Of a stretch of DNA of 64,000 bases, positions 56,723 to 64,000 are shown piece by piece. The notes beneath the pieces were generated by a model. The model saw nothing but the letters and a program-made list of their open reading frames with translations. It did no database searches and was not told the origin of the DNA. The stretch is from contig NC_081408.1 in the NCBI RefSeq assembly GCF_030272615.1, positions 402,905,889 to 402,969,888 of the forward strand, written 5' to 3'. This DNA is from Cryptomeria japonica (Eukaryota; Streptophyta; Pinopsida; Cupressales; Cupressaceae). The stretch's first letter is position 1. The number at the start of each line of letters is the position of its first letter. The translations under genes and the position numbers were made by a program.

Positions 56723-57731
56723 TGTAATTTTAATCAATTAAACAAAAAATGAGCCCCTAATCTCGACAACGTCACCAAGGTCCTAACCAAAGGCAATTAA
56801 ATAAATCTTGAGCACACAATTAATTCTTAAATCATCAATGTCACATGGCAAAATTAATCAACCAATATTAATTAAATATTTATTTAATTAATTGATCATT
56901 CCAAGTAAATCATTTTAAACAATTATCTTATTTATTTTATTAAATATCCTAGCATATTTAATTAAATAAATCAATTTGCCATTAAATCATCAAAAAGAGG
57001 AATTAATTTGAAAAATAAATAAAAATTGCCATAAATCTTCAAAAAAGGAAACAATTAAAACAATTAAATCTCAAAATTGAATGAAATAGAGAATAAATCT
57101 CAAAGAAAGCAATTAAAACAATTAAATCTCAAAATTGAATGAAATAGAGAATAAATTAGTTTTTTCCTGATTTTATCTTAATATTAGTTCAATTTCCTTT
57201 AAAACTGAGAAAAGCATCCAATCACATCAATTCACTTGGATTGTGCTTCCTCTTGGAAAATCTTGACCGCTCATCATCATTTGATCTCAGCCGTTGGTTT
57301 CTTTCTGAATTTTCAATAAATTCAGGCTCTCATCTCTCATTCAAAAATCCTGGAGAATATATTGTTATTATGTTGTTTTTGCTCTAGGTTCATTAATATT
57401 TGTGCATTCAGATATTCATATATTAGTTATTACATACATATTTAGATCATTTATCTTAGTTATTGCTTAAATCTTGTTATATTATTCTTGCATCCATCTA
57501 GTTTAATACCATGCTCATATAGATTAAATCCTTTGTCTTGATGTTGTCTAGTCACTGGATCGCTTATACAAATCTGAGAGCAATCTTATACTTGCATCTT
57601 TTAGAAGGCAATGGGTCGATTTGTTATGGTTTTCATATTCATGCTTATATCTGTCTAACCATACATGTAATGACTTAATTGAAGTGTTGTGTATTCCAGA
57701 TACAGATACAGGTCCACTTTTCACACACACA
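56723..57731 (+). repeat. 5' LTR of the second gag-only element
   Basis: It probably starts TGTAATTTTAATC at 56723 and ends in ACACACACA at about 57731, four bases before the primer site. The right end is supported by the primer site; the left end is uncertain (another TG lies at 56704). Bases 56750-56980 are the inverted relative of 236-480. Confidence 0.55.
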
Positions 57732-57735
57732 TTTC

Positions 57736-57753
57736 TGGCATCCACCGTGGGGC
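57736..57753 (+). other. Primer binding site (tRNA-Lys type)
   Basis: TGGCATCCACCGTGGGGC differs by two transitions from the complement of the plant tRNA-Lys(CUU) 3' end (TGGCGCC...), the primer site seen in many plant Tat/Retand-type gypsy elements. Confidence 0.82.
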
Positions 57754-57806
57754 AGAAAACTATTTTTTCGGCCTCAAAATCATTCCTTTTATCCTGCAGG
57801 TTTTGT

Positions 57807-58050
57807 TCGTACAATCTGTGTGAAATATCATACGAGCAGTTTCACTGCATCGTACGACATTATATTGAAGCCTATAGTTTATCGTATGACATAATATTAT
57901 ACCCTATAATTTGTCGTACAAATTAGAATATGGACTCGTACAACACACTGTTTTTGGTTATTCGATTTTATTCTCTGTCGTCCTGTTCTAATTTCTGACT
58001 CGTATGATAAAAGTTTTTTGTCATTCCATTTTATGAGAATTGTCGTACGA
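57807..58050 (+). repeat. Cluster of TCGTACGA palindromes in the leader
   Basis: Eight copies of the palindrome TCGTACGA or one-change variants lie at 57807, 57828, 57850, 57882, 57914, 57936, 58000 and 58043. The cluster begins about 50 bp after the primer site. The rest of the leader to 59629 shows no gene. Confidence 0.78.
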
Positions 58051-59629
58051 TTCTGTTTTCTCTTAGATTAAAAGCAAGTTTCACTTTTCGGGGTTTTTCT
58101 TGAATTAAATTTTGATTACACTAATGTTGACCCTGAATTGTCTTCTGTCTGCCTGGTATTTTCACAGCCTAACCAGTTTCTTGCAGGACGCTTGTCAAAG
58201 AATTTATCAATCAAACATACGCCTATCAAAGAATGAAAACAACATGACTAAGTATGCATTGTTTTTCCAGGTTGCCTAAAGAGAATTGACTAAACATTGT
58301 GTATTCATTTAGTATTTTCTTAGGCACTTAAATTGCTATCTAGTTAAAGAACAAATCTGTCTTTTGTGTTTTCAGAAAAATCTAAGAGGTAGGAGAGTAT
58401 GCTCTTGTCTTTTATAGACAATCAAAAATCTAGACCCTCGAAGATTTTTTCTAAATTTTGAGATTTGTGTACCTTTAATGGGCCTGTCACAGTGGGAAAA
58501 AGTAATCACCCAATGAGAACGACCCAAGTGAATACAACTAGACCTTAGCATTCCAACTCACTATAATAAATAGGCCTATGGTGATTAAAGTCTCAGAGGA
58601 TGGGATTATTTGAGTTTTCTCTTTGAGATCTCTCATATCGAGCATTTTGTAGGGCCTCACGGTCTCAATCACATTTACATGACTACAACTTGTTCTGGTA
58701 CTTTGTCGGGCTATAGGCCTCAATCATGCTTGCGTGACTTCAAGGGGTAATTTCAAATGGAATTCCTGACTAAGAACTATAAGATAGAAGCTACCCGATT
58801 CACCTCCGAAAGGTTGATAATCTTTGTGCAAGAGAGATAGTAACTCTCCCGAGACACTTGCCATATCATGCCCCCATTAGCATTTGGAGTTAGCTAATAC
58901 GGTATTGAGAATCCATTGCATGAGACTCTGCGACCGTATTTTGATTAGCTATTAGGTGTGTACCTAAGTCAACAAGCAAAGGTTTTCTTCTCTAAGCCAA
59001 CTTCCATAGGGTTAGCATGTTGTGATTGAATTATTATATATCTTGCGTGTTTTCTATGTTTTCATCCCTAAAACTAAAACTGGAATACCAAAATTGGAGA
59101 AAACAATGAACAAAATCAGTGATCAAAACTCTATCTGTGTCACAAACTGGTATACTTTAGTTGTCAAAAACTCAGTCCACCTCTAAACTAGTCATCGTCA
59201 GTCATTGCAACATCAGTCCTTATAAAAAACTAGTAGTCGTTAGTCATTGAAACTCTGTCTGTCAGAATCTTGTCTCTATCCAATCCTCTGTCGTATGAAT
59301 TCCTAATCTTGTTAGTCAAAACAGTCAAAGTTTCTCAAATCAGTCTACAACGAGCATAAAATTGGTAATCTTAAATCAAAGCATAAACAACCTTGATAGT
59401 GTACCCCTGTCGTTGCGTTGCACGATTTTGTCGATCATCTCTTAGCTAGTTCAAACAACATCTTATCAAACCTAAGTTAACTTAGATAATGTGTTACACA
59501 TGATAGATCATTCCTGAAACCAAACCAGATCTTAGTTACTTCTCTCAATCACTACGTTAAATGAACTACTAGCTACAAATTGATCTTGACTTCTGCAACA
59601 CATCTGGCTCTTGGTCCTGTCGGTTGTAA
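58051..59629 (+). other. Leader of the second gag-only element, non-coding
   Basis: No gene. Parts (about 58540-58900) resemble the reverse complement of the leader around 51750-51990. Short open frames on both strands are not supported. Confidence 0.5.
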
Positions 59630-60726
59630 ATGCCTGTTCAAACCAGAAGCTCTTCTAAATCTTTTGACAAAAGTAAGAATCTCATGGATACCTTAGCTCC
59701 AATTCCTATGGCTACCTTTGCTCAAATGCTTCAAGATATCAAGGAAGAAATATATGACATGAAAATCCAACAAAATAAATCAATGACTCCATTTGAAAAA
59801 CAAATGCATGATATCAAGTGTGAGAAACTTCAACGAATGCTAAAATGATTATGTGATTTGACAATCAAATACCAGCAAATAATTGACAATCAAAAGCCAA
59901 ATCTCAAACACGCTCACAAGACACCTTCACCAAGTCATAAAGACATTTCATCCAAATATCCTCTAGATAGACAGTTTACACCTTTGGAGTAATCTATTGA
60001 GTCAGCTTTGAAAGAGCTTCTTGAGCATAATGTTATCATATTGCCTAAAAAGACCACACGGGGATGTGAAGTTTTGAGTAGCTACTGTGCATATCATAGG
60101 CATAACAAACATAAGATTCAAGATCTCATTGATAGTGGTGTCATTGAAATTGAAGATCCTAATGACTCACCAAAAGAAAAAGAAGGAACTATTTCTAAGC
60201 ATGATCAAAATCATGAACCTATGTCTAACAAGGCTCCATATGTAGCCTCCATCCCTTCCATGATGCCTTCATCTCCTAAAACTTCTCAGAAACAATCCAT
60301 ACCATCTCCTTCAAACAATGAAACTTCTCATGTTTACCTTCAAGGGCTATCTCCTATGGAAATCCAAGTTAATGCCAATATTGATACAAGTTCCTATAAA
60401 GATTTAAAAATCCTAGATCCTATGCTATCATACACTCCAATTCCAAATGTACCCACTCTAGAGAGTCCCACTCAAAATTCTTCCCCATCATGCCAAAATA
60501 TGAAGACCTTACAAGAATCCCCTACGACTATGCAAAATCCTATCCCTTCCTTAGAAGTGACTTCATGTCAAGGGGATAATCTAGAAAATAAAGAAACAAG
60601 TCCTATCATAAATCAAGATCAAGACACCAAAACTCTCCAATCTTATCCAATGATTGAAAAAGATCCTATTTCCCTAGAATCCCATGATGATCCCCTTATA
60701 CCTTTCCATTTCTTCCAAGATGACCC
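59630..60726 (+). pseudogene. Tat-type gag remnant with Pro/Ser-rich C-terminus
   Basis: The frame opens VQTRSSSKSFDKSKNL at about 59630 with a coiled, Lys/Gln-rich part (FAQMLQDIKEEIYDMKIQQNK). It meets a stop at 59846 and another at about 59990, then gives a Tat-like gag segment (ALKELLEHNVIILP, SSYCAYHRHNKHKIQDLIDSGVIEI). The CxxHxxxxH knuckle of Tat gag is shortened here, apparently by deletion. The C-terminal 180 residues share ordered motifs with the minus-strand ORF at 50225-51037 (SIPSPSNN, LQGLSPMEIQ, SCQGDN, INQDQD, HDDPLI). The reading frame continues to 60796, but from about 60727 it runs into the next LTR. It begins at CTG or ATG further in; the true start is not certain. Confidence 0.7.
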
Positions 60727-61985
60727 TGTAAGAACCCAACTTGGCTCTCCTCTACTGACTGTTTCTTTTGAATGCAGTAGATTTGAATTTGTTTAGGTTT
60801 TTGAATGTTTATGGATTTTTTTGTGTTTTTTTTGGTAATAATGAGCAATGATACAATACTGAAATAAACTCCTATGCTTAAAATAAAACTGAAACAATAA
60901 TATTACTGTTGGAATTAATTTACAAGACTATCAAGGGAATGTTGTTCTGTTTTATGGCCAATATGCCTGGAAAACAAATTCATTACAATGTAAGATAAAA
61001 ACCTGATTTTTGCTGTCCTAGTAGTTGAAAAATCTGCAAACTGCAAATTTTAATTATTTTGAAAAAATTTACTGTTCACGTGGTACTGTAGCAGTCCGTA
61101 CGGCGGCACTGTAGCAATCTGTATGGTACTTGCTAATCACCAAAATTTCTTCAATAAATCTGCAATAATTTCTCGTGAATTTATTCTTCAATTCTGCGTA
61201 ATTAGATGCAAATAAGACCTCTGAATGAAGTCTTCCTGAAACCAAATATCACTGAATATTTCTTCAACTCAGATGGTGAACATTGAAGCAACTACGTCCT
61301 CCAATGGTGGCTGAAAACCCTAGTCTCTAGAGCAAAACCCTTTCAATTTCACAATGTCAAAATAAAATAGCCATCCTCTTCTTTCCAAACTCAACACTAT
61401 ATATCCTTTTTTGCAAGTCGTACCCTAATCCTCTTAATTACAATTTTGCTTGTAATTTCATTTAATTTCACTTTGGGTGTCAAAATGATTTTAATCATTA
61501 AATGGGCATTTAATTTTAATATTTCAATAGTCTGGCTTAGATAATTTAATTAAAAACATGGCCCCGTCTAATGATGAGTTGACCCTCAAGTTAAGTGATT
61601 ATAATATAAAGTCACTTTATAACTTTATTATTAAATCACTTAATAATAAATGCTAAGTCATTCAAACTTGTCTAACTCCACGAATATTTTGAATTTAGCT
61701 ATGCCGTCTGAAACTGGAGCTCACTAGTTGACCACCCATATGACCATGATGTCTGCTAAAAATAGCTGGGGTCCATCTCCAACTGCTAAAAATAGCCTGG
61801 CCAAGCCAAACTCAAAGCAAAACTCATCATAAACAAACTCTGGCAACCAAGAAGTGTACTCTGCTCTGTCACCGAAAGATCTCCATGCCAAGGTGACCCT
61901 CTATCCAATCCTACTAGCCTATGAGGGTCTTTGATAGGCTAATCACAAGCTAGAGTGATGTCTCTAGCTAGAAGGGGACATCACA
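60727..61985 (-). repeat. 3' LTR of the right-hand chromovirus
   Basis: On the minus strand it starts TGTGATGTCCCCTTCTAG at 61985 and probably ends GGTTCTTACA at 60727 (1,259 bp). The start is well placed by the purine tract; the end rests on the loss of similarity between the gag ORFs there and on a CA terminus. The pol frame overlaps the LTR by about 22 bases. Confidence 0.68.
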
Positions 61986-64000
61986 GTCTGCCCTCCCTGA
62001 AATTGCTTGTCCTCAAGCAATCTCAACTCTGGATGCTGTAAAATCTCCTCGCTCTCCCAAGTAGCATCCTCTACTGGCAAATCCTTCCACTTCACCAAAT
62101 ATTCCCGGATGGTACATCTTCTCAAGTTCCTTTCTCTGAAATCAATGATGGCCTCCGGTATCAAAACAAGTTTTCCCTCATCATCCAGGGGTGGTAGTAC
62201 TGTAGAAGGCACACTATGATGTCCTAGCGCCTTCTTGAGGCGTGACACATGAAAAACGTTGTGCACCTTGCTCTCTGCTGGTAAATCTAACTCATAAGCC
62301 ACCTCTCCCACTTTCCTGATAATCCTAAATGGACCATAGTATCGTGGCTTAAGTTTCTCAGCACCACTCTTCTTGAGAGTGGATTGACGGTAAGGCTGCA
62401 ACATAAGATACACCATATCTCCAACCTCAAAAGTCCACTCAGTCCTCTTCTGATCTGCATACTGCTTCCACTGATTATGTGCCTTAGTTATATTATCCTT
62501 GAGAGTCTTAACAATGTCTTGACTCCCTTGTAACAAATCACCTGCACTGGGCACTCTACTGTCACTCAAAAGCAGATCCATAAAATTGGGTGCCTCATAC
62601 CCATACAGGGCCATAAAGGGTGACATCTGAATAGACATGTGATAAGTGGTATTGTAGCAATACTCATAGAGATAAATCCACTTTACCCATGCCTTCTGTT
62701 GCCTTGCTATATAATTTCTGAGATATCCCTCCACCCATTTGTTCACTATCTCTGTCTGACCATCTGTCTGAGGGTGGTAGCTAGTACTTGGAGTGAGCTC
62801 TGTCGCACACAACCTAAATAGCTCCTACCAAAAGTGACTCATAAACCTACTATCCCTGTCACTCACAATGCTCCGAGGTAAGCCATGTAATCTGAATATC
62901 TCCTTGAAGAACAACTCTGCCACCTGTGTAGCAGTGTATGTAGCAGTGATTGGAAAAAAGTGTGCAAACTTCGTAAGGCGATCCACAACCACATATATGC
63001 AGTCCCTGCCTTGGGCTCTAGGTAGTCCTGTGATGAAGTCCATAGACAAACACTCCCACTTCCTATCAGGAATCGGAAGTGGCTGAAGTAAACCGGCTGG
63101 ATAGGAGTGTTCTTGCTTATTCTGCTGGTAGGTGGGACACTCCCTAACATACTGAAGTACCTCTGCTTTGAGCCCTTTCCATGTGAAGCGCTCTCTAATT
63201 TGCCGGTATGTCTTGTAGTAACCAGGATGTCTTGCCATAGGTGAATCATGAAAAGATTTCAGAACCATCCTCCTCACTGCTGATCCTGGAACCAAAAATA
63301 TTCGCCCTTTGTAAATGATGAGCTCATTCACAAGGGTGTATCTGCTGTCCTGAATAGTCCCATCTATGAATCCAGCTGCCCAAGTATCCTTTGCATACTC
63401 TGCAAGGATCAAGTGTCTCCAATCCTCCGACATGTCTGTCAATAAGCTCAAATGGGGCCTACGTGATAAGGCATCAGCAACTACATTCTGTGTCCCCTTA
63501 AAATATGTAATGTCAAAGTCATAGGACTGTAACTTGCTCACCCACTTCTGCTGCCTATCATTGAGATCTCATTGCCCCAAAAAGTATTTTAGGCAATTAT
63601 GGTCGGTTTTGATACAAAATTTGCTACCTACCAAATATTGCCTGAATTCAGCCAAAGCATGCATAATAGCTAACATCTCCTTATCATATATGCTGAAGCT
63701 CCGCTCTAGCCCTCTCAATTTCCTACTCTCATAAGCAATAGGGTGCTTCTCCTGCATAAGCACCGCTCCAATGCCCTCCCCGAAAGCATCACAGTGTAGC
63801 TCAAAAGGTTTGCTGAAATCTGGTAATGCTAACACTGGACAAGAAGTCATCAACTCCTTAAATTTCTCAAAACACTCCTGTGCCTTAGGAGTCCACAAGA
63901 AAGCTCCCTTTCTCATCAAATCTGTCAAGGGTGCTGCATGCCTAGAATATCCATCCACAAACCTCCTATAGAAACCACATAATCCCAAAAATCCCCTCAA
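61964..64000 (-). pseudogene. Chromovirus RNase H and integrase with chromodomain (partial pol)
   Basis: From the right edge the frame gives the RT/RNase H junction (GFLGLCGFYRRFVDGYS), RNase H (HCDAFGEGIGAVLMQ, YDKEMLAIMHAL), the ADALSRRPH border, and the integrase zinc region. In the latter the second Cys has become Tyr (ECPTYQQNK). The catalytic core follows (MDFITGLP, SDRDSRFM, TDGQTEIVN, all three acidic residues legible), then the GPFRIIRKVG and HNVFHVSRLKK motifs and a chromodomain at about 61990-62150 (YLVKWKDLPVEDATWES). Only two stops interrupt one frame: TGA 63569 and TAG 62825. The TAG at 61964 lies within the LTR. It is the best preserved pol of the window. Confidence 0.93.
61986..61998 (-). 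other. Polypurine tract of the right-hand chromovirus
   Basis: AGGGAGGGCAGAC on the minus strand directly before TGTGATGTCC. It lies inside the 3' end of the pol frame. Confidence 0.75.

Larger units (their letters stand above)
60727..64000 (-). mobile_element. Ty3/gypsy chromovirus, 3' half, minus strand, cut by the window edge
   Basis: The 3' LTR at about 60727-61985, a polypurine tract at 61986-61998 and the end of a pol frame up to 64000 are inside the window; the rest lies to the right. The element appears inserted in the Tat-type gag at 60726. A chromodomain at the integrase C-terminus makes it a chromovirus, perhaps Reina- or Galadriel-like rather than Tekay-like, as the sequence differs clearly from the element at 7414-12180. 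Confidence 0.85.

Noticed and set aside
1-64000. Host genes, tRNA or rRNA genes
   Set aside because: I looked for conserved non-transposon domains, intron-exon patterns and tRNA-like cloverleaf boxes and found none that I could defend; tRNA-like strings are retroelement primer sites.

Overview
This 64 kb window looks like intergenic chromatin of a large, AT-rich seed-plant genome. The families present (Ty1/copia, Ty3/gypsy chromovirus, Athila and Tat-type elements, long LTRs, initiator-Met, Asp and Lys tRNA primer sites) are plant-specific. The abundance of old, long-LTR, deeply nested copies would fit a gymnosperm, but the sequence does not fix the species. I see no host protein gene, tRNA or rRNA gene. 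Nearly everything is LTR retrotransposon, much of it placed by exact or near-exact 5-bp target-site duplications (TSDs).

Layout, left to right. 1-490: end of an LTR on the minus strand. 1461-19704: a Tork-like copia element (about 5 kb before interruption) split inside its integrase zinc motif by a 13.2 kb Tekay/Del-like chromovirus (3311-16556, minus strand) with unusually long LTRs of 4.1-4.2 kb. 19771-20480: orphan Tat-type RNase H. 20827-22013: an LTR on the minus strand. 22224-36601: an Athila-like element with gag, pol and a third, env-position ORF, carrying two solo LTRs of one family (23173-24780 and 31808-33315). 37298-53408: a gag-only (pol-less) element on the minus strand. 41882-50179: a Sirevirus-like element inserted in it, itself carrying a solo LTR (42751-44182); it has gag and a 1065-codon ORF of unknown function but no pol. 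53409-54755: a related Sirevirus-like 3' end on the minus strand. 56723-60726: a second, plus-strand copy of the gag-only family with a tRNA-Lys type primer site. 60727-64000: the 3' half of another chromovirus on the minus strand.

Reading the nest as a clock: the Tekay-like LTR pair differs at roughly 1% of the positions I compared by eye, the copia pair at roughly 6%, the Athila pair at roughly 7%, and the Sirevirus-like pair somewhat more. This agrees with the order of nesting where it can be tested. Coding regions died mainly by C-to-T type nonsense changes (chiefly TAG), often with no frameshift over thousands of bases, as expected of heavily methylated DNA.

The most unusual object is the pol-less Sirevirus-like element at 41882-50179 with its long uninterrupted-frame second ORF. 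Also notable are a series of GC-rich hairpins inside the giant Tekay-like LTRs, clusters of short palindromes just downstream of the primer sites of both gag-only elements, and a duplicated polypurine tract between pol and the env-position ORF of the Athila-like element.
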